Notes: generated by a model from the letters alone, not told the origin. A DNA stretch of 64,000 nt from Marinobacter vulgaris (GCF_003344045.1 NZ_QFWX01000003.1:496001-560000), one strand, 5' to 3'; positions 1 to 10,103 are shown, counted from the first letter of the stretch. Program-made: numbers and translations.

Positions 1-984
1 TATGCCCGCATTCCGGATTGCTGGGTTCAGATGCGCACCTATACCGCCTATCGCCTGGAGTGCGGCCTTCGCTCCAGCGCCATTCTGGGTTTCGTGGGGC
101 TGCCAACGCTCGGTTTTTACCTGGAATCCGCGTTTTCCCAGGGCCATTACTCCGACGCCGGTGCCATGCTCATCCTGTTCTATGTGCTGATTGCCACTCT
201 GCCGCTGTGGGTTAAACCCAAGCTTTTGCCGGTGTATATTCTGGGTGCGCCTTTTTTCCTGGGTGACGGTATGCCCATTGTCTGGGGCAACGTGGCCCGG
301 TTCTTTACCGAGGATATTGTTCCCTCCCCCCTGAAAAACGAAGAGGGCTGGGCTGGTATGGGCGCCTGGTTTGGCGATCTGTTTATCAATCAGGCCCTGC
401 CCGGTATCTGGAATACGGTGATACTGACCCAGATTGCTCTGGTGGCGACGGGGATCATCGCTTTGCTCGCGTTCCCGCTGATTTCCACACACTTTGGAAG
501 GCCAGTGCGCCGGACCGGTGGCCACGTGTTCCTGGTGATCATGCGTTCAACGCCGGAATACATTCTCGCCTATATCCTCCTGCAGCTATGGGGGCCATCA
601 ATGCTGCCTGCGGTGGTTGCGCTGGCGTTGCATAACGGCGGCATCATCGGTCATCTGATTGGCCGTCAGTCCAGCTCTATCATCCTGCGGCCGGATGCTC
701 CAACGGGGGTTAACCGATACACCTACGAGCTGGTGCCCCGTGTGTACCGGTCGTTCCTGGCATTCCTGTTTTACCGGTGGGAAATCATCATGCGGGAAAC
801 CGCCATCCTGGGTATTCTGGGCATCTATACCCTCGGCTTCTATGTCGACAGTGCCATCCAGAACATCCAGTTCGACAAGGCCATGGTGCTGATCCTGATC
901 ACCGCCTCCCTGAATATCGGCGTTGATATCCTGGGCCGGTTTATCCGCAAGAAGCTCGCGCTGCAGACCATGCCAACCTGCTAG
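1..984 (+). CDS. PhnE-like ABC transporter permease with two fused permease domains (5' end outside window)
   Basis: The frame is open to base 1, so the gene starts upstream. The protein ends with the permease motif typical of the PhnE (phosphonate) family: a YRWEIIMRETAILG segment, then an LGFY..SAI stretch and a final helix ending in IRKKL. A second, diverged copy of the same motif (YRLECGLRSSAILG, LGFYLESAF) sits near codons 18-45, so two permease units are fused head to tail and the window holds the end of the first and all of the second. Substrate specificity (phosphonate, phosphite or phosphate ester) cannot be read here; the ATPase and binding protein would lie upstream. The stop is 6 nt from the stop of the convergent next gene. 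Confidence 0.72.
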   Translation, partial: YARIPDCWVQMRTYTAYRLECGLRSSAILGFVGLPTLGFYLESAFSQGHYSDAGAMLILFYVLIATLPLWVKPKLLPVYILGAPFFLGDGMPIVWGNVARFFTEDIVPSPLKNEEGWAGMGAWFGDLFINQALPGIWNTVILTQIALVATGIIALLAFPLISTHFGRPVRRTGGHVFLVIMRSTPEYILAYILLQLWGPSMLPAVVALALHNGGIIGHLIGRQSSSIILRPDAPTGVNRYTYELVPRVYRSFLAFLFYRWEIIMRETAILGILGIYTLGFYVDSAIQNIQFDKAMVLILITASLNIGVDILGRFIRKKLALQTMPTC

Positions 985-990
985 CACGAG

Positions 991-1473
991 TCACCCGCGA
1001 CCCTCGGCCCTGAACGTCAATTTCACGGGCATCCCGGGCTTGTTGTCGATGCCCGTTTGCAGATCAATCCGCCAGGTCATCGTCGGGTCGGTCGTGCAGA
1101 AAGGTGCCGTAAACCGTGCCTGCCACAGGCTCTTCTGGCTGTCCCGAGCCCGGCCTGCACGCGTCATCGGAACCGGGTATTCCCCCAAGTACATGGATTC
1201 GCCACGCAACACCGCCAACAGCCTGGGCAGATGCGCATCCGTCTTCAGGGTTAGCCGATACTCGGTGCCTTCAGCCTGAACACCATCTTTTTCCAGATGA
1301 GCCTCCCAACGAGTGCCCTGTTGTGTCCATTGGCACGTATCATTGAGCAGATCGCATTTCACAGCATTCGCACCGGAAGCGCTGTTGGGGTCCGACATCA
1401 GCCAGCGTGGCCCGAACAGTCCCAGGGCGACCACGCCTGCGACAACAACGACAGCAATAATGGCTTTCAACAC
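991..1473 (-). CDS. Membrane-anchored protein of unknown function
   Basis: 160 residues. I chose the GTG at 1473 because a GGAGG lies 7 nt before it; longer starts at 1500 and 1512 have no comparable site. The N-terminus (MLKAIIAVVVVAGVVALGLFG) is one strong hydrophobic helix, followed by a polar domain with three cysteines, probably on the periplasmic side. The rest is rich in beta-type sequence and I do not recognise a family. It is divergent from the YadG-like ATPase gene, about 120 nt away, so the two could share a control region. No function is proposed. Confidence 0.6.
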   Translation of the reverse strand: MLKAIIAVVVVAGVVALGLFGPRWLMSDPNSASGANAVKCDLLNDTCQWTQQGTRWEAHLEKDGVQAEGTEYRLTLKTDAHLPRLLAVLRGESMYLGEYPVPMTRAGRARDSQKSLWQARFTAPFCTTDPTMTWRIDLQTGIDNKPGMPVKLTFRAEGRG

Positions 1474-1594
1474 ATCCACTCCTCCAGGGTGATCAGGCAT
1501 TATGGGGATCATTGCTGCCGAGGCAAAGCTTTCTAAATCAGCGCCGGTCGTGAGAAAATACCGCGCTTTGATTCACCACCAACAGGATAAGCCC

Positions 1595-2515
1595 GTGCAA
1601 CCGGATATCTCCGTAAAGCACCTCAACAAAGTCTATGCTGATGGTTTCAGGGCCCTCAAAGACATCAATCTCGACATTGAACGCGGCGAAATCTTTGCCC
1701 TTCTTGGCCCGAACGGTGCCGGCAAGACCACACTGATCAGCATCATCTGCGGCATCGCAAATATATCCAGCGGGGAAGTAAAGGCCGCCGGATATGACAT
1801 CGTCAAGGATTACCGCAAGGCCCGGGAAAGCATCGGCCTGGTGCCCCAGGAACTCCACACCGACTCCTTTGAAACCGTATGGGGTGCAGTCTCTTTCAGT
1901 CGCGGCCTTTTTGGCAAGCCGCCGGCGCCTGAGCATATCGAAAAAGTACTGAAAGATCTGTCCCTGTGGGACAAGCGAAACAGCCGCATCATGTCCCTGT
2001 CCGGGGGGATGAAGCGGCGCCTGATGATTGCCAAGGCTCTGTCCCATGAACCTCAGATCCTGTTTCTGGATGAGCCCACCGCAGGCGTGGATGTTGAGCT
2101 GCGGCGCGACATGTGGGAAATGGTCCGCAAGCTGCGGGAAAACGGCGTCACCATCATTCTAACCACCCACTATATCGAGGAAGCCGAGGAAATGGCGGAC
2201 CGTATCGGGGTTATCCGCCAGGGTGAAATCATTCTAGTGGAGGACAAGGCGCAGTTAATGAGCAAGCTCGGCAAAAAGGAACTTCGCCTGCACCTGCAGC
2301 AGCCCCTGGAGACAATTCCGGGACAGCTTGCGCTGGAGCCGGTGGAGCTGTCGAAAGACGGCTATGAGCTGATCTACACCTTTGACTCACAACAGGAGCA
2401 GGCCGGCGTAGCCCGGCTCCTTCGAACCCTGGGCGATCTCGATATCGAGTACCGGGACATTCAGACCAGGGAAAGCTCCCTGGAAGAGATCTTTGTAGGC
2501 CTGGTCAATGAATAA
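1595..2515 (+). CDS. yadG: ABC-2 type exporter ATP-binding protein, YadG-like
   Basis: 306 residues, close to YadG length. The protein shows a Walker A (GPNGAGKTT), Q-loop (VPQE), ABC signature (LSGGMKRR), Walker B ([10 protein letters not shown]) and H-loop (TTHY), in order. It would power the permease encoded directly downstream, whose start lies 15 nt after this stop. The GTG at 1595 is preferred (AGGA 9 nt upstream) over an upstream ATG at 1502 that would add a 31-residue tail with no resemblance to the family. The exported substrate is unknown for this family. Confidence 0.87.
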   Translation: MQPDISVKHLNKVYADGFRALKDINLDIERGEIFALLGPNGAGKTTLISIICGIANISSGEVKAAGYDIVKDYRKARESIGLVPQELHTDSFETVWGAVSFSRGLFGKPPAPEHIEKVLKDLSLWDKRNSRIMSLSGGMKRRLMIAKALSHEPQILFLDEPTAGVDVELRRDMWEMVRKLRENGVTIILTTHYIEEAEEMADRIGVIRQGEIILVEDKAQLMSKLGKKELRLHLQQPLETIPGQLALEPVELSKDGYELIYTFDSQQEQAGVARLLRTLGDLDIEYRDIQTRESSLEEIFVGLVNE

Positions 2516-2530
2516 TGCGGGAGTGATGCA

Positions 2531-3292
2531 ATGAACCTGTACGGTGTCCGTGCAATCTACAATTTTGAAATGGCCCGAATGCGACGCACTCTGATGCAGA
2601 GCGTGGCATCGCCGGTCATCTCCACTTCCCTGTATTTCGTGGTGTTCGGTTCTGCCATCGGCAGCCGCATGGGCGACATCAACAACATCAGTTACGGTGC
2701 CTTTATCATTCCTGGCCTGGTGATGCTGTCACTGCTGATGCAGAGTATCTCCAACGCCTCTTTTGGCATCTACATGCCGAAATTTTCCGGAACCATCTAT
2801 GAAGTGCTGTCCGCCCCGGTTTCGTATGTGGAGGTGGTGCTTGGCTACGTGGGTGCCGCCGCCACCAAGTCGGTGATACTCGGCGTTATCATCTTGTTAA
2901 CCGCCAGGCTGTTTGTGGATTATGACGTACTGCATCCCTTCTGGATGTTCGCGTTCCTGGTGCTGACCGCCATTACCTTCAGTCTGTTTGGCTTCATTAT
3001 CGGTATCTGGGCGGACGGCTTTGAAAAACTGCAAATTATCCCGCTGATGATTGTTACCCCGCTGGTTTTCCTGGGCGGCACTTTCTACTCCATCGACATG
3101 CTGCCGGAAGTCTGGCAGACCGTCAGCCTGTTCAATCCGGTGGTCTATCTGATCAGCGGCTTCCGCTGGGCATTTTATGGCGTGTCAGACGTTCACGTGG
3201 GAATCAGCGTGGGCATGACGCTGCTGTTTCTTACCGCCTGTATGGTGGGCGTATGGTGGATCTTCAAAACCGGTTACCGGTTGCGTTCCTGA
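2531..3292 (+). CDS. yadH: ABC-2 type exporter permease, YadH-like
   Basis: 253 residues with about six hydrophobic segments and the ABC-2 permease pattern, including the conserved [12 protein letters not shown]...LP and [13 protein letters not shown] region near residues 175-215. It follows the YadG-like ATPase at 15 nt and surely forms one inner-membrane exporter with it. Its TGA overlaps the ATG of the next gene by one base, suggesting translational coupling to the DUF192 protein. The substrate is unknown. Confidence 0.87.
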   Translation: MNLYGVRAIYNFEMARMRRTLMQSVASPVISTSLYFVVFGSAIGSRMGDINNISYGAFIIPGLVMLSLLMQSISNASFGIYMPKFSGTIYEVLSAPVSYVEVVLGYVGAAATKSVILGVIILLTARLFVDYDVLHPFWMFAFLVLTAITFSLFGFIIGIWADGFEKLQIIPLMIVTPLVFLGGTFYSIDMLPEVWQTVSLFNPVVYLISGFRWAFYGVSDVHVGISVGMTLLFLTACMVGVWWIFKTGYRLRS

Positions 3293-3795
3293 TGACCAGG
3301 CAGGCACCGGGGAACGGCCTGAGGGGCATGGCCCTGATGATGGCTCTGCTGTTTTCCGGTTGCCTGGCTGCGCTGCCGGACAAGGGCTCACTGCCCGTGG
3401 AGCAGGCATGCCTGATGGCCGGGGAGCGGGCGGTTCCGATTACGGTTGAAATCGCCAGAAGCTCCGACGAACGCAGCCGCGGGTTGATGGAACGAGAAAG
3501 CCTGGCAGCGGACGCCGGGATGCTGTTTGTATACGGCGACCAGCGTCGGGCGCATCATGGTTTCTGGATGTACCGGACACTGATCCCGCTGGATATTGCC
3601 TATATGGACAGCAACGGCGTCATTGGTTCCATACGCCAGATGGAGCCCTGCCCGGCAGATCAGGGCAGAGACTGCCCCAACTACCCGGCCGGGGTGCCGT
3701 TTTACCTGGCCCTGGAAATGAACCAGGGCTTCTTTGAACGCCGGGACATCGGAGTGGGAGACCGGCTTTCACTGGACGCATCGGACTGTCGCTAG
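3292..3795 (+). CDS. DUF192 family protein, probable lipoprotein
   Basis: 167 residues starting at the ATG that overlaps the yadH stop (TGATG). A hydrophobic leader ends in LLFSGC, which fits a lipobox, so the mature protein is probably a lipid-anchored envelope protein; Phe at the -3 position is less usual. The body carries DUF192 hallmarks: RSRGLMER near residue 60, GMLFVY, then FWMYRTLIPLDIAYMD. DUF192 proteins have no settled function. An in-frame ATG at 3253 would overlap yadH by 40 nt and add residues before the signal, so it is less likely. Confidence 0.78.
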   Translation: MTRQAPGNGLRGMALMMALLFSGCLAALPDKGSLPVEQACLMAGERAVPITVEIARSSDERSRGLMERESLAADAGMLFVYGDQRRAHHGFWMYRTLIPLDIAYMDSNGVIGSIRQMEPCPADQGRDCPNYPAGVPFYLALEMNQGFFERRDIGVGDRLSLDASDCR

Positions 3796-3798
3796 CGC

Positions 3799-4590
3799 CT
3801 ACTTGTCTTTCCAGTCTGGCTCACGCTTTTCGAGAAAGGCACAGATTCCTTCCTGGGCATCAGCAGCCTGCATGTTATTGGCCATCACTTCCGAAGTGTA
3901 GTCGTAAGCCTCAGCCAGACCCATTTCCAGTTGCTTGTAGAACGCCTCTTTTCCGATCCTGAGGGTAAAGCCGGATTTCCCCGCAATGGTTTTGGCCAGG
4001 CGGTAGACGGCTTCATCGAGCGCCTGTTCATCCACCACCTGATTGACCAGCCCGAGCCGTTCGGCCTTGATCGCGTCCACCATTTCCCCCGTCAGCAGCA
4101 TTTCCATGGCGTGCTTGCGGGACACATTGCGCGACAGGGCCACCATGGGGGTGGAACAGAACAGGCCAATGTTGACACCGGGAGTGGCAAACCGTGCGGT
4201 ATCGGCTGCAACTGCCAGGTCACAACTGGCCACCAGCTGGCAGCCTGCAGCGGTCGCCACGCCTGCAACGCGGGCGATCACCGGTTTCGGCAGGTTCACA
4301 ATCTGCTGCATGACCTTGCTGCACAGGTTAAACAGCTTTAACTGGAACTCGTGGCTGTCGAATTGTTCACGCACCTCACGCAGATCATGCCCGGCGCAGA
4401 ACACCTTGCCGGCCGCAGCAAGTACCACCACACGGGTCTCCGGGTCGTCGGATACAGACTCAAGCTCCGTTGACAGGGCCTCCAGCATGGCAACGGAGAG
4501 ACTGTTTCTGCGTTCCGGCTGGTTCAGTGTGAGTGTGGTGATTCCGTTGTCCGTTACTTTTTTTACCAGTGCTTCGCTTTGCTCGCTCAT
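3799..4590 (-). CDS. Enoyl-CoA hydratase/isomerase family protein (ECHDC3-like)
   Basis: 263 residues of the crotonase fold. An oxyanion-hole region (AAAGKVFCAGHDLREV) lies near residues 55-70 and a second (VAGVATAAGCQLVASCDLAVA) near 105-125. The ATG at 4590 has GGGGGA just upstream; the longer open frame to 4761 adds a non-family tail. The usual hydratase catalytic glutamates are not obvious: the region after CDLAVAADTARFATPG has GLFCSTPM where classic enzymes carry a glutamate. That fits the ECHDC3-like branch and leaves the substrate open. It is convergent with the DUF192 gene (3 nt gap) and divergent from the patatin gene. Confidence 0.82.
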   Translation of the reverse strand: MSEQSEALVKKVTDNGITTLTLNQPERRNSLSVAMLEALSTELESVSDDPETRVVVLAAAGKVFCAGHDLREVREQFDSHEFQLKLFNLCSKVMQQIVNLPKPVIARVAGVATAAGCQLVASCDLAVAADTARFATPGVNIGLFCSTPMVALSRNVSRKHAMEMLLTGEMVDAIKAERLGLVNQVVDEQALDEAVYRLAKTIAGKSGFTLRIGKEAFYKQLEMGLAEAYDYTSEVMANNMQAADAQEGICAFLEKREPDWKDK

Positions 4591-4714
4591 CGTATCCCCC
4601 TGCTCCACTTTTACGGCAGACAACCCAACAAATACTGCAGTATCAGCCAGCATATCAGAAGTGTCGAAGCGACATTGGTCGGAGTATTGCGCTTTCCTGA
4701 TGTATCCTATGCTT

Positions 4715-6181
4715 ATGAACGATATAAAGAAGCAACGTCGCAAACTGGAAAAACAACTCACCGAAGCCTCGTCCTATCAGCAATGGCTCGATATCGCCAA
4801 GCAGCTGGACGAGCTGGAAGGCACCCTGAGCTGGCGGGAGGAAAGTGGCTGCGAGCTCCTTCACGAGAAGCTGATTCGCGAGCACATCGACGCCATGGTG
4901 CACTGCCGTAACAAGGGTGACACCCGTGGCCTGACCCGCGTGCTGCAGGAGAGCCTGTACCGGCACCTGGGTGAGATTGCCAACCCGGACCTCTACGCCG
5001 TCGCCTGGACGGGCACCAAGTACCTGGTCACCGAATTTCTTGATGAAGTAGAACGCTCCATGGACTTCATCTGCGACCACAAGATGCCGGGCGTAACTGA
5101 CCAACAGAAACTGCGCCTGTTCCGGGATGCCGAGAGGGTATACGGCCGCCCGGCATTGATGCTCAGCGGTGGCGCGGCATTCGGCGTTTACCACATCGGC
5201 GTTACCCGCGCACTCTGGCAACAGGGCCTGCTGCCTGACGTCATTGCCGGCTCCAGCATGGGCGCCATTGTCGCCGGGGCCATCTGCACCCGTAACAACC
5301 CGGAGCTTGAACGCTTTTTCAACGAGCCGGGCGAAATCCACCTGGACGCATTTCGCTGGCTGGAACCCGATCGTATCTGGCGCAAGCGCCATGCCATGGA
5401 CCAGTCCCAACTGCTTCATCACATCCACACCAACATCGGCAGCACCAGCTTCCGTGAGGCCGCGGAGCACAGCGGGCGCACCCTCAATATTTCCGTATCC
5501 CCTACCCGGACCCGCCAGAAACCAAGACTGCTCAACAGCCTTGCCTCACCGGAAGTGCTGGTTGATTCTGCCATCCTGGCTTCCTGTGCGGTCCCCGGCA
5601 TCTACCCGCCAGTGACACTCCAGGCCCGGGACAACGACAGGGGCAAAAACGGCAAGAAACCCTACATGCCAACGGAACGCTGGATTGATGGCAGCGTCCA
5701 CGGCGACCTGCCGCTGATGCGCATGGCACGGCTCCATAACGTGAACCGCACCATCGTCAGCCAGGCCAATCCCCATGTTTTACCGTTTATCAGCCATCAT
5801 CATGATCGCGGGGCAGGCGCCTCCGCCAAACAGGCGGCGGCTTCAATACTGCACGCCCAGGTAGCGACCGCGCTGGAGCTGACCCGTGACCGATGGTCAT
5901 CAGGCATACTGCGGCCACTGCTGGAGCAGGCGCACGCCATGGCAACGCAGACCTATCTCGGGGATATCAACGTGCAGTTCCCGTTCCGGCCATTGCTGTA
6001 CCGCAAGGTGCTGGCCAACCCGAGCCGCAAGGACCTGGAAATGTTTATCCGGCTTGGCGAGCAGGCGACCTGGCCACGGTTACCCATGATCCGGGACCAG
6101 ACCCGTATCAGCCGCACCTTCAGCAACTGCATTGCGCGGCTCGAGAAAGCCTGCGCTGCGAACGACAAAGCCCCGGAGTAG
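4715..6181 (+). CDS. Patatin-like phospholipase with N-terminal DUF3336
   Basis: 488 residues. The first ~140 residues match the DUF3336 helical region found in bacterial and yeast triacylglycerol-lipase-like patatins. The patatin domain follows: an oxyanion-hole motif (SGGAAFGVYHIG), the nucleophile elbow GSSMG about 28 residues later, and the catalytic aspartate in a WIDGS motif. It should hydrolyse acyl esters of phospholipids or neutral lipids. The start is ambiguous: ATGs at 4700, 4709 and 4715 are all in frame with weak ribosome sites; 4715 gives the simplest family-like N-terminus. The far longer open frame from 4043 is antisense to the hydratase gene and is not used. Confidence 0.84.
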   Translation: MNDIKKQRRKLEKQLTEASSYQQWLDIAKQLDELEGTLSWREESGCELLHEKLIREHIDAMVHCRNKGDTRGLTRVLQESLYRHLGEIANPDLYAVAWTGTKYLVTEFLDEVERSMDFICDHKMPGVTDQQKLRLFRDAERVYGRPALMLSGGAAFGVYHIGVTRALWQQGLLPDVIAGSSMGAIVAGAICTRNNPELERFFNEPGEIHLDAFRWLEPDRIWRKRHAMDQSQLLHHIHTNIGSTSFREAAEHSGRTLNISVSPTRTRQKPRLLNSLASPEVLVDSAILASCAVPGIYPPVTLQARDNDRGKNGKKPYMPTERWIDGSVHGDLPLMRMARLHNVNRTIVSQANPHVLPFISHHHDRGAGASAKQAAASILHAQVATALELTRDRWSSGILRPLLEQAHAMATQTYLGDINVQFPFRPLLYRKVLANPSRKDLEMFIRLGEQATWPRLPMIRDQTRISRTFSNCIARLEKACAANDKAPE

Positions 6182-6185
6182 CCGC

Positions 6186-7064
6186 TTGCAGACCACACGG
6201 ATAAAAGGCCTGACCATTGCCGCCCTGGGCGTGCTGTTTATCGTGCCGGACGCGCTGCTGGTCAAGATTACCTCGGTGGAACCGGTGGTCTTCCTGTTCT
6301 GGCGCGGCTTGCTGCTGGCCATCAGCTTCCTGGTGATCAGCTGGGGAAGGTATCGTTCCCGCCTGACAACCGAAATCAGGCGCTGCGGCTGGAAAGGGCT
6401 GTTCTGCGCCGGGGCTTTCGCGGTAAGCACCCTCGGCTTCGTCGTGGGCATGAAAAACACCGCGGCGGGCAACGTGCTGGTTATCCTCAACACCGCCCCG
6501 GTGATTGCCGCGCTGATTGCGTGGCTGGTCTGGAAGGAAACCCTGCCCTGGAGAACCTGGGTTGTTATCCTGGTATGCGTGACCGGCGCAACCTTCATGG
6601 CAATCGGAGAGTGGGGAAAAGGCGATCCACTGGGGCTGATGATGGCCGGCATCGCAGCCACTGCCCTTGCCGCCAACCTAAACGTGGCCCGCTCGCGGCC
6701 CGACTGCGACATGAGTGTGATGCTGATGTTCGGCGCCCTGGCACTGGCCATCGTGGCGGCCTTCATGGGCGGAGCCGCATTGCTCTCGGCAAGGGATGGC
6801 TTTTTCATTGGCCTGCTGTGCCTGGTCTTTTTGCCCACCGCCTGCATTCTCATCCAGATTGGCCCCCGCTACATACCGGCGGCAGAAGTCAGCCTCATGC
6901 TGTTGCTGGAAACCGTGCTGGGGTCGTTTCTGGTGTGGCTGTTTCTGGGCGAGGTGCCGCCAGACCTCAGCCTGATTGGCGGCGTGATTGTTTTCTCCGC
7001 CCTGGCTACCCACGGCTGGATAGAAGTAAAACGCTACCGCAGGGCCCGAGTGGCCGTTGATTAA
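6186..7064 (+). CDS. EamA/DMT-superfamily transporter
   Basis: 292 residues with about ten hydrophobic helices in two EamA repeats, the form of drug/metabolite exporters and amino-acid or nucleotide-sugar permeases. The first repeat contains the typical FLFWRGLLLA and NTAPVIAALIAWLVWKE segments; the second repeats the pattern with LLLETVLGSFLVWLFLGE. The TTG at 6186 is chosen because CGGAG lies 7 nt before it and the gene then starts 4 nt after the patatin stop; the ATG at 6132 would overlap that gene by 50 nt. Substrate unknown. Confidence 0.8.
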   Translation: MQTTRIKGLTIAALGVLFIVPDALLVKITSVEPVVFLFWRGLLLAISFLVISWGRYRSRLTTEIRRCGWKGLFCAGAFAVSTLGFVVGMKNTAAGNVLVILNTAPVIAALIAWLVWKETLPWRTWVVILVCVTGATFMAIGEWGKGDPLGLMMAGIAATALAANLNVARSRPDCDMSVMLMFGALALAIVAAFMGGAALLSARDGFFIGLLCLVFLPTACILIQIGPRYIPAAEVSLMLLLETVLGSFLVWLFLGEVPPDLSLIGGVIVFSALATHGWIEVKRYRRARVAVD

Positions 7065-7117
7065 CTGAAACCCGGCGCGCGAAGATGCGCGCTGACCGCA
7101 CACAAGGAACTGCAACC

Positions 7118-7921
7118 ATGGCCACCGTACCAACACTGACCGATGCCCTGCTGACCCTGGAAAACCGGGTAGCCACCCTTACCCTGAACCGTCATGACCT
7201 GCGCAATGCCTTAACGGGCTCCCACCTCATCGAAGACATTGTCACCACCGCACAATGGGTAAACCGGTGTGATGACGTGTCGGTACTGGTGATCACCGGC
7301 GCCGGTTCCGCCTTCAGCGCCGGCGGCAATATCCGTGACATGGCCAACCGCAGTGGCGATTTCGCCGGCGATGTGGCCGAGTGCGCGGACCGTTACCGCA
7401 AGGGTATCCAGCAAATCCCCCTGACCCTTCAGGACGTTGAGGTGCCCATCATCGCCGCGGTAAACGGCCCCGCCATCGGCGCAGGCTTCGACCTGGCGAA
7501 TATGGCCGATATCCGCATTGCCTCGGAAAACGCAAAGTTCGGGGAAACCTTCCTCAACCTCGGCATCATTCCCGGTGACGGCGGCGCCTGGTTCATGCAG
7601 CGCCTGATCGGCTACCAGCGCGCGTTCGAGCTGACCCTTACCGGGCGCATCATTGACGCCGGTGAAGCCCGGGAGCTGGGTATTGTGCTGGACGTGGTGC
7701 CCGCTGGGGAACTGCTGAATGCCGCCAATGCCATGGCCAGCCGTATTGCCAGTCAGCCACCGAAAGCAACACGACTGACCAAACGTCTGATGACAATGGC
7801 ACCGCGTATGGAGCTGAAGGATTTTCTGGACGTGTGTGCAAATTTCCAGGGCATGTGCCACAACGAGCCCGAGCATCTGGAGGCGGTTAACCGGATGCTG
7901 GAGACGATGGCGAGGAAGTGA
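7118..7921 (+). CDS. Enoyl-CoA hydratase/isomerase family protein
   Basis: 267 residues, crotonase family. The first oxyanion region is SAFSAGGNIRDMA near residues 64-76 and the second AVNGPAIGAGFDLANMADIRIA near 113-134; a glutamate follows in AKFGETFLNLGIIPGDGG. The AAGGA at about 9 nt before the ATG at 7118 fixes the start. It likely acts on an acyl-CoA intermediate in fatty-acid or related degradation; the exact substrate cannot be read. A decayed fragment of a close relative lies at 10797-10928, which shows that this family has been duplicated locally. Confidence 0.86.
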   Translation: MATVPTLTDALLTLENRVATLTLNRHDLRNALTGSHLIEDIVTTAQWVNRCDDVSVLVITGAGSAFSAGGNIRDMANRSGDFAGDVAECADRYRKGIQQIPLTLQDVEVPIIAAVNGPAIGAGFDLANMADIRIASENAKFGETFLNLGIIPGDGGAWFMQRLIGYQRAFELTLTGRIIDAGEARELGIVLDVVPAGELLNAANAMASRIASQPPKATRLTKRLMTMAPRMELKDFLDVCANFQGMCHNEPEHLEAVNRMLETMARK

Positions 7922-7949
7922 TGGCCAGACATAAGGTCATCGGTCATTG

Positions 7950-10103
7950 TCAGGTGATTCCTTCAACAGCGGGGCGCCGCCAGGAGACAACCCCCTTGCG
8001 GTTCCGGTCCAGCAATGCCTCGAAAGCATCCGGGTGAAGGGGCCGCGAGAACAGGAAGCCTTGGGCAAAGTCGCAGCCGGCCTGGGAGAGAAACTGTAAC
8101 TGCCCGGCGCTCTCAACGCCTACGGCAACAACCTGGACGTCTATCGCGTGAGCCATTGCGATGATGCCCTCGAGTATGCGGTCAGCATCGCCACCCTGGC
8201 CCGCGTTGCTGATCAGTTCCCGGTCAATCTTGATGCTGTCGAGCTTGAATTCCTGAAGCGCCAGCAGCGAGAAGGGTTCGATACCAAAGTCGTCGATTGC
8301 CAGGTGCAGGCGCAAACCCGCAAGGCCCAGGCTCCTGACAGGATTGAAACCGGAAGCATGAATGTTGTTGAGGGAGGCTGGAGTCAGCTCCATCGTGATA
8401 CGGCTTTCATTGAGGCCAATTTCGGTCAGCCGATCCCGCCATTGGTCCACAAGGCTCCGGGTAACAAACGAGGCCGGTGATTCGTTGATGTTGATCGGAA
8501 AAGCTTCGTCAGTCAGGTCACGCCACCTGAGCGAGCGGGTGACCGCCTGCTCCAGCACATAGGCGGTGATGCTGTCGGTCAGGCCGCTCTGCTCGGTGAT
8601 GCCGAGAAAGGCGTTCGGACTCAATAGTCCCCGGTGCGGATGATTCCACCGCAGTAATGCTTCCGCCCTGGATATAACGCCAGTGCGGATATCGATGATG
8701 GGCTGGTAGTAGACCTCCAGTTGGTGTTCCCTGAGGGCATCATCCAGTTCTCGCCGCAACTGGACGTATTCCGATTCATTCTGCTCCATCCAGGACTCGT
8801 AGGCCTGAACCCGGTGGCCCCCACGCTCTTTGGCGGCAAACATGGCCTGGTCGGCATTGTGCATCAGCGTGTCGACATCGGTGCCGTCATCAGGGAAAAC
8901 GGCCAGGCCAATGCTGGCGGAAATGTGCACCCGGTGGGCATCAACGTCAAACGCCTCTTCCAGACTCCTCAGAAGTGACGTGGCAGCTTCCGTCGCGCCC
9001 GCCCTGCCGGTTTCCTTGAGGATCAGCGTGAATTCGTCTCCCCCGAGACGGGCTACCGTATCCATCGCGCGAACCTTGGTATTTATACGTTCGGCCACTC
9101 TTACCAGTAGCCGGTCACCGGCCCTGTGGCCCAGTTGGTCATTGGCCTGCTTGAAGTGGTCCAGGTCCACGAATAGCACAGCAAATGAAATTCCTTTTCG
9201 CTGAGCCTCCAGCAGGGTCTGCTCAAGCCGGTCAAGGAACAGCCGTCGATTGGGAAGGCCAGTGAGCGCGTCAAAATTGGCAATTTGCCAGGCCTGATGG
9301 TCTGTCCGTTTACTGTCAGTGATGTCCCGGGACGTTTTGATGACCGCTTCAATTTCTTTGCGGTCGTTAAAGACCGGTACAAACTTGCAGTCCAGATATA
9401 ACTCGAGGCCTGATGGCGAGCAGTGATTATACTCTCTGTGCTGGATCTGACCTGTGCTTACGGTGGTCGCGATCGCCTCCTGCAACACACCCGCCAGGTC
9501 CAGGCCAAGCTCAACGGGTGTTTTACCAATCACATCCCGGGGCGTTGCATTGACCAGGCTGGCCATCGCTGTGTTAAGGAACAGGTATTTGCAGTCAGGT
9601 TCGAATATGGCGGCGGGATCAGGCGAGGCTCTGAGCATGGCCTCGAGCAGGTAGGTTACCCGATCCTTGACTGCCGAGAAGCTGGATATTGAGGTGGCAA
9701 TCAATTGGTCAACAGCTTCGTTGAAGCGCACCAGTTCAACAATGTCATTTTCGGCAAGTCCCTGCTGTTCAACGCCCCAGGCCTTTGTAACACGGGCTCT
9801 CAGGGCCCTGAGTTCCTGCACCATCTGGAGCATGGACATACCCTGCTGGAGGCGGTGTACGCCATGCTTTCCTCCAACGTCTGAAACAGAGGCTTTGCCT
9901 TTGCCAAGGGCCTTGCGTTCCGATTCGTCACCGGTCTGGGAGGTGCTGAGGTCCTCGGCAACGAAACCGAGCATCGAGCGGGCGTGATCCCTCAGGGCAC
10001 TGCTGTCTTTGCCCCTGAATTCAGGGGCAATTTCCAGCGCCGCACCTTCCCACTCTTCAAGCAGTTGCTCCATGTTTGTCTGGATAAATCGAGCCAGCTT
10101 CAT
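7950..10103 (-). CDS. RsbRD-like/PAS/GGDEF/EAL cyclic-di-GMP protein, paralog 1
   Basis: 717 residues, cytosolic, no membrane segment. Order: RsbRD-type N-terminal sensor (1 to ~150), PAS (~165-270), GGDEF with RLGGDEF and an upstream RAMD inhibitory site, then EAL beginning EALLRW. The GGDEF metal-ligand motif is normal (VDLDHFK). In the EAL the ligands are mostly present, but ELTE is MELTP and the loop normally DFGTGYSSL is DFGIEPFSLL, so phosphodiesterase activity is doubtful. Start at 10103 matches the MKLA..FIQ start shared by the two paralogs at 13636 and 15929; an ATG at 10139 is less likely. It is transcribed away from the 24-codon gene at 10488. Confidence 0.88.
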   Translation of the reverse strand: MKLARFIQTNMEQLLEEWEGAALEIAPEFRGKDSSALRDHARSMLGFVAEDLSTSQTGDESERKALGKGKASVSDVGGKHGVHRLQQGMSMLQMVQELRALRARVTKAWGVEQQGLAENDIVELVRFNEAVDQLIATSISSFSAVKDRVTYLLEAMLRASPDPAAIFEPDCKYLFLNTAMASLVNATPRDVIGKTPVELGLDLAGVLQEAIATTVSTGQIQHREYNHCSPSGLELYLDCKFVPVFNDRKEIEAVIKTSRDITDSKRTDHQAWQIANFDALTGLPNRRLFLDRLEQTLLEAQRKGISFAVLFVDLDHFKQANDQLGHRAGDRLLVRVAERINTKVRAMDTVARLGGDEFTLILKETGRAGATEAATSLLRSLEEAFDVDAHRVHISASIGLAVFPDDGTDVDTLMHNADQAMFAAKERGGHRVQAYESWMEQNESEYVQLRRELDDALREHQLEVYYQPIIDIRTGVISRAEALLRWNHPHRGLLSPNAFLGITEQSGLTDSITAYVLEQAVTRSLRWRDLTDEAFPININESPASFVTRSLVDQWRDRLTEIGLNESRITMELTPASLNNIHASGFNPVRSLGLAGLRLHLAIDDFGIEPFSLLALQEFKLDSIKIDRELISNAGQGGDADRILEGIIAMAHAIDVQVVAVGVESAGQLQFLSQAGCDFAQGFLFSRPLHPDAFEALLDRNRKGVVSWRRPAVEGIT

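Noticed and set aside
4043-4714. Upstream extension of the patatin frame
   Set aside because: It is antisense to the enoyl-CoA hydratase gene and its promoter region and adds non-family sequence.
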